From Flectobacillus sp049240685 (GTDB lineage Bacteria; Bacteroidota; Bacteroidia; Cytophagales; Spirosomataceae), in contig NZ_JBMLSD010000230.1 in NCBI RefSeq assembly GCF_049240685.1, positions 1-29,053 of the forward strand: DNA of 29,053 nt, read 5' to 3'. Positions 1 to 7,347 of this stretch are shown here, piece by piece. The first letter of the stretch is position 1. Each line of letters starts with the position of its first letter. The notes beneath the pieces were generated by a model. That model made no database searches. It saw only the letters and a program-made list of their open reading frames with translations, and was not told the DNA's origin. Position numbers and translations under genes: made by a program.

Positions 1-2
1 CA

Positions 3-74
3 ATTACTGCTGAAAACTCAGGTAAAGTAACTTTGGCTTGGGATAAAGTAGCAGTTGCATTTAACGTAAAATAA
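3..74 (+). CDS. C-terminal end of an upstream gene (partial)
   Basis: An open frame runs in from the window edge and stops at TAA 72-74, giving 23 residues that end DKVAVAFNVK. It is followed 25 bases later by a textbook intrinsic terminator, which supports it as a real gene end. The alternating hydrophobic pattern suggests a closing beta strand; a lipid-binding beta-barrel protein such as YceI is possible, but the fragment is too short to assign a family. Confidence 0.55.
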   Translation: MTAENSGKVTLAWDKVAVAFNVK

Positions 75-99
75 GAAATCAGTTATTTAGAGTGATATT

Positions 100-138
100 C
101 AAAGTCTTTTGTCTGTTTGGCAAAAGACTTTGTTTTTA
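100..138 (+). terminator. Intrinsic terminator after the partial upstream gene
   Basis: A perfect 12-bp inverted repeat (100-111 with 121-132, arm CAAAGTCTTTTG), a 9-base loop and a run of Ts right after the stem. It separates the upstream gene from the TlpA-like gene. Confidence 0.85.
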
Positions 139-219
139 TAGGCTATACCCAAAAATATTTTCAATATTCTAGGCTTTACTGTAATTTTGAATAACCTAAC
201 TACGACTTGTAGATTTGTT

Positions 220-1479
220 ATGCGTTACATAGTCTTTATTGTATATTTCCTTTTCTTTTCAATATCCGCTTTGTCACAAACTTTTATGTCACAAGTGGAC
301 CCTCCAACTATTGGCAAAGTTTGTCCCGACTTTGGTGTATCTGTCATTACTCCCTCTGGAAATGAGAAAGTAATCAACCTTCATGAACTTCGTGGAAAAG
401 TAGTTATTCTAGAGTTTTGGGCTACCTATTGTGCTCCTTGTATTCCTTCTTTGAGCCATTTTGAGCGAATCAAAAAACAATATGGCAATGCTGTCGAAAT
501 TATAGCTATTTCGGACGAAAACCGTGATAAGGTAGATGCCTTTATTGCCAAACGCAATATCCACAATGTTCTATTCGGGATGGATTGGGGTCGTAAACTC
601 AACGAACTCTTTTTTCACCATTTTATTCCGCATACAGTTGTAATAGATAAAAATGGTATCGTAAAAGCATTTACTGCTCCTGATGAAATCGATGCCGAAA
701 TCGTGGGAAAGTTGATTCGTAATCAAAAAGTGGAGATAGTAATGAAACAGGAGTTTCAAAATACCAACTCGATTGCTTCTGCTACAAGTAATACGAATTT
801 AAACAAGATTGCTACCGTTTTTTCAAATATTAAAAATACACCCGATGCCAACGAGTTACGCATCAGTTTGAGTCCATACGCTGAAGGGAAATCCACCGAA
901 TTTATCAAAGAATCCGAAAAGCATTGGGTATTTACCAATTGTACCTTGCCTTTGATGTATCAGATACTATACGATCAAAAAGAAAGTAGGGTTAAATTAG
1001 AAGTTCCCGACGAAAACAAATATGCTTCCGACCCCAACAATCAATATTGTTTGACGGTTCACATACCAGAAAGCATGGATAAAAGCGTTCCTGAGTTGGC
1101 TTTGAACCAACTTGCGCAATTGTTTCCACTCAAGGCAAAATTTGAGTCTAGAAATCAAATGGCATTTGTTTTGGAAAAGGCCGATTCTAGCGTTGTTGTA
1201 AGTAGTAGCGACAGCACTGGTATTATCCAGAAAAGACTTACAATCAAAGATTTAGTGAGCTATTTGGAAAGTAACCCGCACTTAGTCAATAATTTGGCTG
1301 TATTAAATCAAACAGGCCTCCCTGATACTACTTTGATAGATTTGGACTGGTTTCAAAACTACAACGATACGATACCTAATAAGTTGAAAACCTTAGGGTT
1401 GAAAGGTACAGAAAGGTTATTAGATTTAAACTGTTTGATTTTATACGAAGAAAAAAAGATAACTAAGGATGCACCATAA
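220..1479 (+). CDS. Exported TlpA/ResA-like thioredoxin-fold protein with DUF3738-like C-terminus
   Basis: A predicted periplasmic thiol-disulfide oxidoreductase of 419 aa. The start is placed at ATG 220 because the protein then begins with a compact signal peptide (MRYIVFIVYFLFFSISALSQ); an in-frame TTG at 187 would add 11 polar residues ahead of it. Residues about 30-170 form a TlpA/ResA-type thioredoxin domain: a CPDF entry motif, then FWATYCAPC with redox cysteines C71 and C74, then a HTVVIDKNG strand containing the cis-Pro region. The remaining ~240 residues lack cysteine motifs; the last ~90 (VLNQTGLP, then a TLGLKGTERLLDLNCLILYE tail) resemble the DUF3738 domain that often follows TlpA domains in Bacteroidota. 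Its natural substrate is unknown. It is flanked by a terminator upstream and a 269-base spacer downstream, so it is probably monocistronic. Confidence 0.85.
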   Translation: MRYIVFIVYFLFFSISALSQTFMSQVDPPTIGKVCPDFGVSVITPSGNEKVINLHELRGKVVILEFWATYCAPCIPSLSHFERIKKQYGNAVEIIAISDENRDKVDAFIAKRNIHNVLFGMDWGRKLNELFFHHFIPHTVVIDKNGIVKAFTAPDEIDAEIVGKLIRNQKVEIVMKQEFQNTNSIASATSNTNLNKIATVFSNIKNTPDANELRISLSPYAEGKSTEFIKESEKHWVFTNCTLPLMYQILYDQKESRVKLEVPDENKYASDPNNQYCLTVHIPESMDKSVPELALNQLAQLFPLKAKFESRNQMAFVLEKADSSVVVSSSDSTGIIQKRLTIKDLVSYLESNPHLVNNLAVLNQTGLPDTTLIDLDWFQNYNDTIPNKLKTLGLKGTERLLDLNCLILYEEKKITKDAP

Positions 1480-1748
1480 CGGAAAGTTGCTAAATGTTTA
1501 TTAAATTGGTCAACTTTTGAAAGGAATCTTACCCAAAAAAGAAGTATCTTGAGGAGCTAAAACGCTCTTTATTGCTGTGTGTAATTGTGTTTACTTCATG
1601 ATAATTTGTTCCAAAATTTGATAGAGAGTTGCGTAATAATAAGTATTTTTACATAATTTAAGTCTTTTATAAGCAAAAGGTGTAAAATTTCAACTAAGAA
1701 GTCATATTATCTTTACCCCGAAAATAATCAAATATTTATCATAAAAAT

Positions 1749-2120
1749 ATGAAGAAAGTCCTCATCGCTGAAGATAGCTCAGTCATTCAAAACCTTGCTA
1801 AAAAGATTTTGGAATTCCAAAACTTTGAAATCCATTCTGTGAAAAATGGCCAACAGGTATTAGATGCAATGGAAAAAGAAGATTTTGATATTTTATTGCT
1901 AGACATCAACATGCCAGTTATGGACGGAATGGACTGCGCCAGAGCTGTACGTGGTTTGGCTGATGCTGAGAAAGCCAATATCCCAATCATTGCGATTACA
2001 GGAAATGCTCGTAACTATACGATGGATGACTTTAAATCTGCAGGATTCAATGATATGTTGGCAAAACCTTTGAATTTTGATACTTTGGTAGCTCAAGTAA
2101 AGGCTCTTACTGAGAAATAA
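1749..2120 (+). CDS. Stand-alone response-regulator receiver protein (CheY-like)
   Basis: A 123-aa single receiver domain with no output domain. The acidic pair E8/D9, phospho-acceptor D52 (LLLDINMPVMDG), switch threonine T84 and lysine K106 (AKP) are all present, so it should be phosphorylatable. Such proteins act as phosphorelay intermediates or bind partners directly. No histidine kinase lies next to it, so its partner cannot be named from here. The length equals a complete receiver domain, and the MKKVLIAEDS start fits the family. It is bounded by a 269-base spacer and two downstream hairpins, consistent with a single-gene unit. Confidence 0.93.
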   Translation: MKKVLIAEDSSVIQNLAKKILEFQNFEIHSVKNGQQVLDAMEKEDFDILLLDINMPVMDGMDCARAVRGLADAEKANIPIIAITGNARNYTMDDFKSAGFNDMLAKPLNFDTLVAQVKALTEK

Positions 2121-2137
2121 TACGACGACTCTTCTGA

Positions 2138-2178
2138 GGTAAATGTGTAACGATTCATTTTTGTACACTTTACCTAAA
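2138..2178 (+). terminator. Weak hairpin after the receiver gene
   Basis: Imperfect inverted repeat (AGGTAAA..GTGTA, 2138-2150, against 2162-2175) with one bulged T, followed by A3T4. It is weaker than the hairpin at 2230 and may add to it or be incidental. Confidence 0.35.
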
Positions 2179-2229
2179 TTTTGGTTTTAACAAATCAAAA
2201 AGAAGAAAGTTGTTTTGATAAAAGCTCTC

Positions 2230-2270
2230 CCAAAGGATTAGTCTGGCTGACTAGTCCTTTGGTATTTTTG
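2230..2270 (+). terminator. Strong intrinsic terminator before the PhnP-like gene
   Basis: A 14-bp stem (2230-2243 with 2249-2262, arm CCAAAGGATTAGTC, one wobble pair) with a TGGCT loop and TATTTTTG following. The same 8 bases (2263-2270) fit the Bacteroidota -7 motif TAnnTTTG, so the end of one unit and the promoter of the next may overlap here. Confidence 0.8.
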
Positions 2271-2316
2271 TTTGATACAGGTTGGTTTTTCCAACATCCC
2301 ACCAACGTTATTCTAC

Positions 2317-3078
2317 ATGAAAATTACCTTTCTCGGTACAGGTACCTCACAGGGCGTTCCGGTCATAGCCTGTAATTGTGAAGTATGTCAATCATTGGAT
2401 TATCGTGATAAACGTCTTCGCACCGCAATCCATCTGGAGGTAGATGGCAAAAGCTTTGTGATTGATGCAGGCCCTGATTTTCGTCAACAGATGCTCCGTG
2501 AGCGTATTAGTAGGCTCGATGCGGTGATATTTACCCACGAGCACAAAGACCACACTGCTGGACTCGATGACGTGCGGGCATATAATTTTTTCCAGAAAAA
2601 AGATATGCCAGTCTACGGTCGCGAGCAGGTATTGGAACAAATCAAAAGAGAATTTGCTTACGCTTTTGCCGAAATACGCTACCCCGGTATTCCCCAAATC
2701 AATCTTTGCCCCATCGGAAACCAAGCTTTTGAAATAGAAGGTGTAAATTTTTTGCCTATTGAGGTATTACATTACAAACTTCCTGTATTTGGCTATCGTA
2801 TTGGTGATTTTGCTTACATTACCGACGTCAATTATATTTCGGCGCATGAGTTGGCCAAAGTAAAAGGTGTTAAAGTATTGGTATTAGGTGCATTAAGACG
2901 AGAAAAACATCTCTCTCATTTTTCCTTGTCGGAGGCACTAGAAGTTTTTGAAAAAGTAAAGCCTGAAATGGGGTATATTACACATATAAGTCATCAAATG
3001 GGAATGCACTCCGATGTAGAGGAAGAATTACCCAATAATGTCAGGTTGGCTTATGATGGATTATCATTGAGCCTATAA
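2317..3078 (+). CDS. PhnP-like metallo-beta-lactamase-fold phosphodiesterase
   Basis: A 253-aa cytosolic metal-dependent hydrolase. It starts MKITFLGTGTSQGVP, the normal N-terminus of this family; a longer frame from TTG 2272 would add 15 residues running into the terminator tail and is rejected. The zinc motif H74-x-H76-x-D78-H79 (THEHKDH) is present, followed by further family histidines, including one near the HISHQMGMHSD stretch. Three cysteines, C19, C21 and C24, match the CxCxxC structural-zinc motif described for PhnP, the phosphoribosyl 1,2-cyclic phosphate phosphodiesterase of the C-P lyase pathway. No phn genes are nearby, so the substrate may be another cyclic phosphate or a nucleic-acid end. 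It is probably expressed alone. Confidence 0.85.
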   Translation: MKITFLGTGTSQGVPVIACNCEVCQSLDYRDKRLRTAIHLEVDGKSFVIDAGPDFRQQMLRERISRLDAVIFTHEHKDHTAGLDDVRAYNFFQKKDMPVYGREQVLEQIKREFAYAFAEIRYPGIPQINLCPIGNQAFEIEGVNFLPIEVLHYKLPVFGYRIGDFAYITDVNYISAHELAKVKGVKVLVLGALRREKHLSHFSLSEALEVFEKVKPEMGYITHISHQMGMHSDVEEELPNNVRLAYDGLSLSL

Positions 3079-3244
3079 GCGTATGTTTTCAAAATGAAAA
3101 TTCATCGAGAATTTATTTGATTCTCAATAGATTATTCTTAACTTTTGATAATGACTGATTGATGCAGTTATTAACAAACTAATATCTTTATGATAGAATT
3201 AATCTTTGATAACCAACAATTTATTGTTAAAGGAATTAAAGAAG

Positions 3245-3270
3245 GCCCTTCGTTCTGAAGGGCTTTTTTA
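3245..3270 (+). terminator. Intrinsic terminator of the PhnP-like gene
   Basis: GCCCTTC (3245-3251) pairs with GAAGGGC (3257-3263) around a 5-base loop and is followed by TTTTTTATT. The GC-rich stem and U-tract are typical. Confidence 0.85.
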
Positions 3271-3275
3271 TTGGT

Positions 3276-3317
3276 TTTAAGTAAAAAGAAACCCTGCCGT
3301 CAAAGACAGCAGGGTTT
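3276..3317 (-). terminator. Intrinsic terminator of the ABC exporter operon
   Basis: AAACCCTGC (3289-3297) pairs with GCAGGGTTT (3309-3317), with a GTC/GAC inner pair and one mismatch. Read on the minus strand the stem is followed by CTTTTTACTT. It lies 86 bases past the permease stop codon. Confidence 0.75.
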
Positions 3318-3402
3318 ACAGTTATTAACAAACTAAAATTGGCAATTGAATCGAACAACGGCTGTTGTTCTGTAGGATATTCTCAACCTCAAGCTTTTAT
3401 AA

Positions 3403-4728
3403 TTATCCCTTGTAAAACACCCATTTTGTGATTTCTTTCCAGCTTGGTTTTTTGCCATACATCAATATACCTACACGGTACACCTTACCCGCCAACCAAG
3501 TGGTTCCAATAAATCCAAGTATCAAGAGTGTGAGTGATAATGCTATTTCCCAGTTAGATACCCCAAATGGTAAACGAACCATCATGTCAATTGGGGAGGT
3601 AAGTGGAATAATAGAAGCCCAGAAGGCAATAGGACTGTCGGGCTTTTGTAATATAAATTGTGCTAATATAAACGATAAAATGATAGGAATAGTCACAGGA
3701 AACATAAATTGTTGAGCTTCGGATGGACTTTCTACAGCCGAACCAATAGCAGCAAAGAGTGAACTATACAGCAAATAGCCTCCTAGATAATACAAAATGA
3801 AGCACAGAATCATTTTTCCTAGCGACACATTTTCGATAGCGCTGCTAATGCTATTCAAAGGGTTTTCGGATTTTACGCTTGTCTCAAATTTCTTGATTTC
3901 GTCTTTACTGAGCCCTGCTTTTACTTTTGCCTGTACTTTTTCCTCAATTTTACCCGACATTATGGTTGTCGTAACGGTAGAAGCGGTGAAAGTTAATACA
4001 CCCCACAATAAAAATTGTGTAAGACCAACCATACCGACACCAATGATTTTACCTAGCATTAATTGGAAAGGTCTTACCGAAGACACTACAACTTCGATAA
4101 TACGGTTACTTTTTTCTTCGATAACGCCATTCATTACCTGCGAACCATACAAAAAGGCTGATAAATAGAGTAAAAATCCGAAAATTCCACCCAGAATCAT
4201 AGCGCCTCCCGAGCTACTCGATTTTTCACCACCATCTTCACTAAGTGTATAGGTTTGAGCATCAACATTGATTTTGTTGTCCTCAAGGACTTTTAGGTCA
4301 ATCCCCGCATTTTTGAGCTTGATATTTCTTAGCTCATTCTGAATTTTGCCTTGAATGGCATGCTGTGTGCCAATCCCAACGGTTTTTTTACCTAATATTT
4401 GGACACCTTTCGGATTGCTCAAGATGTCTTTTTCGATATGAACCACAATATCATCATCACTTTTCTTTAGGTCTTTTTTGGCTTGTTCAAATGTTTTGTC
4501 ACTGTAGATATACGTGTAGTCGCCCTCCGAATTGAGTTTGCCTTTGAATAATTTACTGTCGTCTAAGACAATAATATTTCTAGAGTCATCGGCATTGACA
4601 AATAATAGCACTGGAATAGTATAGACTGCTGCGATAAGGAATGGAACCAAAATCGAGGCTATCCAGAATGATTTTTTCTTAACTCTGGTAATATATTCCC
4701 GTTGTATGATGAGTAAAATCTTATTCAT
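3403..4728 (-). CDS. ABC-2 type exporter permease (NatB-like)
   Basis: A 441-aa inner-membrane permease. A cytosolic N-terminus (MNKILLIIQREYITRVKKKS) precedes a first membrane span (about 22-44), then a large extracytoplasmic domain (about 45-170) and a cluster of five further hydrophobic spans (about 174-200, 222-250, 310-335, 343-362 and 398-418). This one-plus-five arrangement is the ABC2_membrane_3/NatB pattern. NatAB-type systems export sodium or drugs, but many relatives have no known substrate and the sequence does not decide between them. It follows its ATPase gene with a 41-base gap and is the last gene of the pair, ending at a minus-strand terminator. Confidence 0.9.
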   Translation of the reverse strand: MNKILLIIQREYITRVKKKSFWIASILVPFLIAAVYTIPVLLFVNADDSRNIIVLDDSKLFKGKLNSEGDYTYIYSDKTFEQAKKDLKKSDDDIVVHIEKDILSNPKGVQILGKKTVGIGTQHAIQGKIQNELRNIKLKNAGIDLKVLEDNKINVDAQTYTLSEDGGEKSSSSGGAMILGGIFGFLLYLSAFLYGSQVMNGVIEEKSNRIIEVVVSSVRPFQLMLGKIIGVGMVGLTQFLLWGVLTFTASTVTTTIMSGKIEEKVQAKVKAGLSKDEIKKFETSVKSENPLNSISSAIENVSLGKMILCFILYYLGGYLLYSSLFAAIGSAVESPSEAQQFMFPVTIPIILSFILAQFILQKPDSPIAFWASIIPLTSPIDMMVRLPFGVSNWEIALSLTLLILGFIGTTWLAGKVYRVGILMYGKKPSWKEITKWVFYKG

Positions 4729-4769
4729 GATTGTTGAGGTTTAAAATTGTTGTAGGTATAACTGATGGA

Positions 4770-5690
4770 CTATAAAATGGTATTGGCATCTTCGCCTACA
4801 ACTCTAATGAATATTTCGTTGAAAGAAGGAATATTTTCGTTGAAAGCCTTCAATTCTACTTGCTGAATAGCTTGTCCAAGAAATTGATTGGCATTGGTGC
4901 CATCCAACAAGCGAACTTTTGCTTTGGTAATACCTTCTACATTTTTAGCGTTCAGAATTTCAAATATGCCTTCAATAGGTGCGAGCGCACCCGAATACTC
5001 AAGATTGAAGGTATTATCTCTAAAACGATTTTTTACTTCTTTCTTTTCGCCACTCAATACTACTTTAGATTTGTTGATTAAAGCAATATTGTCGCATAGT
5101 TCCTCAACAGACTCCATACGGTGCGTTGAAAAAATAATGGTAGTGCCCTTTTCTTTCAAGGCTAAAATTTCATCTTTCAACAAATTAGCGTTGATTGGGT
5201 CAAAGCCCGAAAACGGTTCATCAAGAATCACCAGTTTTGGCTCGTGAACAATGGTGGCAATAAACTGCGTTTTTTGTTGCATACCTTTCGACAAATCCTC
5301 AACGTTTTTGTCCCACCAGCCTTTGATGTCAAATTTGATAAACCAAGCTTTGAGTTTTTCAATCGCTTCGGCTTTGGGCATACCTTTGAGTTGGGCAAGG
5401 TACAAAAGTTGCTCGCCTACCTTCATCTTTTTGTAAAGACCACGTTCTTCTGGAAGATAGCCAATTACTTCGATATGTTTGGGTTGGAGTTTTTCGCCGT
5501 CCAAGATGATTTGACCTTCATCTGGTCCGGTGATTTGATTGATAATACGAATAAGAGAAGTTTTGCCAGCGCCATTAGGACCTAAAAGACCAAAAATTGA
5601 ACCTTGAGGTACCTGAATCGAAACGCCACTGAGAGCAGTATGTCCAGCATAACGCTTAACTACATTTTGCGCTTCAAGTATAATTGACAT
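4770..5690 (-). CDS. ABC transporter ATP-binding protein (NatA-like)
   Basis: The 306-aa ATPase partner of the adjacent permease. It has Walker A GPNGAGKTS (37-45), signature LSKGMQQK (133-140), Walker B LVILDEPFSGFDP (from 153) and a switch histidine in FSTHRMESVEELCD. The GYLPEERGLY stretch stands where the Q-loop is expected and is characteristic of the NatA branch. About 80 residues after the nucleotide-binding domain resemble the DUF4162 extension common in exporter ATPases. It probably opens a two-gene operon; the 85 bases upstream run back to the terminator of the neighbouring Lys-rich gene. Confidence 0.93.
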   Translation of the reverse strand: MSIILEAQNVVKRYAGHTALSGVSIQVPQGSIFGLLGPNGAGKTSLIRIINQITGPDEGQIILDGEKLQPKHIEVIGYLPEERGLYKKMKVGEQLLYLAQLKGMPKAEAIEKLKAWFIKFDIKGWWDKNVEDLSKGMQQKTQFIATIVHEPKLVILDEPFSGFDPINANLLKDEILALKEKGTTIIFSTHRMESVEELCDNIALINKSKVVLSGEKKEVKNRFRDNTFNLEYSGALAPIEGIFEILNAKNVEGITKAKVRLLDGTNANQFLGQAIQQVELKAFNENIPSFNEIFIRVVGEDANTIL

Positions 5691-5763
5691 AAGCTAGGAG
5701 GGTTTAGTTTTGGAATAATTGTAGGTTTGAACGAGATTTTCTTTTGTCGTTGTTCCTATTAAG

Positions 5764-5816
5764 ATACAAAAGAAAAAGAGTTTGTCAAAAGTCGTAATTC
5801 TTTTTGACAAACTCTT
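5764..5816 (-). terminator. Intrinsic terminator of the Lys/Ala-rich gene
   Basis: A perfect 15-bp inverted repeat (5776-5790 with 5802-5816, arm AAGAGTTTGTCAAAA) with an 11-base loop. On the minus strand the stem runs into TTTTTCTTTTG. It sits 34 bases past the stop codon of the gene at 5850 and insulates it from the ABC operon. Confidence 0.8.
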
Positions 5817-5849
5817 CGATTCTTGTGATAAAAGGTATTTGTTTCGGTA

Positions 5850-6236
5850 TTATTCTGCTGATTCTGAAGATGGAGCCTCTTCTACTATTGGAGCTGACGA
5901 TTTTTTGCTTGAAGATTTTTTGGCAGGAGCTTCTGTTACCTCCGAACCTGTTACAAGAGCGATTTTTGCATCAAAAGCTGCTTTTTCGGCTTCTTTAGCT
6001 TTAGCTTTTGCTACTTTTTTAGATTGTTCTTTAATTTTTTCTGCTGCTTTTTTCTCAGCTTTTTCTTTGGCTTCTTCTTCATCTTTTTGAAGTTTCGCAT
6101 ATTTCTTAGCGATTTCTTCAGAAGCCTTGTCTACTGTTTTTACTAATTTCTTAGCACTTTTTTCATTAAGGCCTTTGAGGTTAGACAAAATCAAAGCCGA
6201 TATTTCGTCAACGAGTTGCTTTTTATCAGATTTCAT
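5850..6236 (-). CDS. Lys/Ala/Glu-rich small protein, probably coiled coil, function unknown
   Basis: 128 aa with no recognised enzyme motif. Residues 1-35 are mixed (MKSDKKQLVDEISALILSNL), about 36-95 form a highly charged Lys/Glu/Ala segment with the spacing of a long helix or coiled coil, and the tail has a Lys/Ser patch (KKSSSKKSS) and an acidic end. There is no signal peptide or membrane span, so it is probably cytosolic. The basic, alanine-rich character recalls bacterial histone H1-like or nucleoid proteins, but the high glutamate content is unlike them and I do not assign that role. It has its own terminator, and the hairpin at 6295-6339 lies upstream, so it is expressed as a single gene. 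Reality as a gene is supported by the start, terminator and codon structure. Confidence 0.75.
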   Translation of the reverse strand: MKSDKKQLVDEISALILSNLKGLNEKSAKKLVKTVDKASEEIAKKYAKLQKDEEEAKEKAEKKAAEKIKEQSKKVAKAKAKEAEKAAFDAKIALVTGSEVTEAPAKKSSSKKSSAPIVEEAPSSESAE

Positions 6237-6285
6237 GACAGGTTAATATTAAGATATTGTTAAATAATTATTAATAAATCGAAAG

Positions 6286-6339
6286 TATAAAAATGCCCAA
6301 AGCGAAAAAAGTAATTTGTATTAAGTTTTCACTTTGGGC
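6286..6339 (-). terminator. Probable terminator of the SpoU/TrmH gene
   Basis: GCCCAAAGYGAAAA arms (6295-6308 and 6326-6339, one wobble) with a 17-base loop; on the minus strand ATTTTTATA follows. It is 141 bases past the methyltransferase stop and about 60 bases ahead of the Lys-rich start. Termination is the likeliest role, although attenuation of the downstream gene is possible. Confidence 0.6.
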
Positions 6340-6445
6340 TCAAAATTTAACATTAAAATATTATTTTTCTTATAAATATTATAATAATAGAGTGTTATAA
6401 GAAGAATGTATTTACAAAATCTGTTTTAATAAACGTTTGTAAAAA

Positions 6446-6480
6446 ACTCAAAACTCAACATTCAGCACTCCTCACTCCAT
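6446..6480. repeat. Degenerate heptad array abutting the methyltransferase stop codon
   Basis: Five consecutive 7-base units of the form A(C/T)TCNNN fill 6446-6480, the last touching the TAA of the minus-strand gene. Units share the leading ACTC/ATTC and vary in the last three bases. It is one of several period-7/8 arrays in this window. Confidence 0.65.
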
Positions 6481-7004
6481 TAGATTCCTGCTACATAATG
6501 CCAGCAAATAATGCCTGCCGTAACCGAGATATTCAATGAGTGTTTGGTACCATACTGGGGTATCTCTAAACAATAATTGGCTTTTTTTACGGCTGTTTCG
6601 TTCACACCAAAAACCTCATTTCCGAAGATAAAAGCATATTTTTCGGTCTTTTTCGGCTGAAAATCTAACAAGGAGGTACTACCTTCTACTTGTTCAATCG
6701 CAATAACAGTATAACCTTCTGCCTGTAGCTTTTCGATTAATTCAACCACATCGGTAGCGTGTTCCCAATCAACGGTTTCGTCAGCACCCAAGGCTGTTTT
6801 CTGGATTTCTCTATGAGGAGGTGTAGCTGTAATGCCGCATAAATAGATTTTTTCTGCTTTGAAAGCATCAGCCGTTCTAAATACCGAGCCTACATTGTTC
6901 ATACTTCTAATATCATCCAAAATTAACACATAAGGTAATTTTTCGATAGCTCTAAACTCTTCGGCAGACAAGCGATTGAGCTCGTCCATGGATAATTTAC
7001 GCAT
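6480..7004 (-). CDS. SpoU/TrmH-family RNA 2'-O-methyltransferase
   Basis: A 174-aa SAM-dependent methyltransferase of the knotted SPOUT fold that methylates a ribose 2'-hydroxyl in tRNA or rRNA. All three SpoU motifs are visible: motif 1 SMNNVGSVFRTADAF (34-48, catalytic Arg43), motif 2 FGNEVFGV (127-134) and motif 3 IPQYGTKHSLNISVTAGI (148-165). It is short: it lacks the N-terminal substrate-binding domain of RlmB and the C-terminal extension of TrmH, as in many Bacteroidota homologues, so the RNA target cannot be read from sequence. It is divergent from hemN across a 343-base spacer and is probably a single-gene unit. Confidence 0.9.
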   Translation of the reverse strand: MRKLSMDELNRLSAEEFRAIEKLPYVLILDDIRSMNNVGSVFRTADAFKAEKIYLCGITATPPHREIQKTALGADETVDWEHATDVVELIEKLQAEGYTVIAIEQVEGSTSLLDFQPKKTEKYAFIFGNEVFGVNETAVKKANYCLEIPQYGTKHSLNISVTAGIICWHYVAGI

Positions 7005-7047
7005 TTTTTTTGATTTAAAATATTATTGCTGGTTTGTAAATTTTTAA

Positions 7048-7111
7048 AAGTGAATAAGTGAAAAGGCATATAGGCACAAAGTCGAGTAGTCTTTGAAGCT
7101 TTGTATCTCTA
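7048..7111. repeat. Degenerate octad array in the trmH-like/hemN spacer
   Basis: Eight successive 8-base units starting AAGN or AGNN run from 7048 to 7111 (for example AAGTGAAT, AAGTGAAA, then two AGGC units). This is the main recognisable content of the 343-base divergent spacer besides the promoter candidate at 7316. Confidence 0.55.
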
Positions 7112-7315
7112 TGTAAAAGTTCATGCGATTATCAAATTAACAAACCTTTAGCTGATTTTTTATATAGGCAAAGTTACGACAAGGATATGAAAACCAAAGA
7201 TTTTTGAACTCCAAGCAAAGATATATTCAAGCTAAAGGAGTTGCTTGCTTGAGCTTGGTTATCCTAATCAGTTTTGCGTATGATAAAAATCATTCTGAAG
7301 ACTTTCGATTCATTT

Positions 7316-7323
7316 TAGTTTTG
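7316..7323 (+). promoter_or_regulatory. Candidate -7 promoter element of hemN
   Basis: TAGTTTTG fits the Bacteroidota -7 consensus TAnnTTTG exactly and lies 25 bases before the chosen hemN ATG. No convincing TTG -33 element is seen at the usual distance. If real, it rules out the longer hemN frame. Confidence 0.35.
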
Positions 7324-7347
7324 AGAGAAAATCATGTAATCAATATT

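Larger units (their letters stand above)
3165..3334. repeat. Spacer bounded by a 16-bp perfect direct repeat
   Basis: CAGTTATTAACAAACT occurs exactly at 3165-3180 and 3319-3334, flanking 138 bases that hold the two convergent terminators. Fifteen of the 16 bases occur again at 9207-9221, two bases before the katA start codon. The core GTTATTAAC is itself a 9-base palindrome. This accounts for most of the 324-base gap between the PhnP-like gene and the ABC permease; no gene is visible in it. Confidence 0.75.

Noticed and set aside
2181..2375. 64-aa plus-strand open frame over the terminator before the PhnP-like gene
   Set aside because: It covers a strong hairpin and overlaps the real gene in another frame; the product has no recognisable features.
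5782..6090. 102-aa plus-strand frame opposite the Lys/Ala-rich gene
   Set aside because: Its Ser/Ala/Phe-rich product is the antisense reading of Lys/Glu/Ala codons, and it begins inside the terminator stem.
7204..7347. Longer hemN start at TTG 7204
   Set aside because: It adds 48 residues unlike any HemN N-terminus, crosses a TAnnTTTG promoter candidate, and makes the protein longer than its family.
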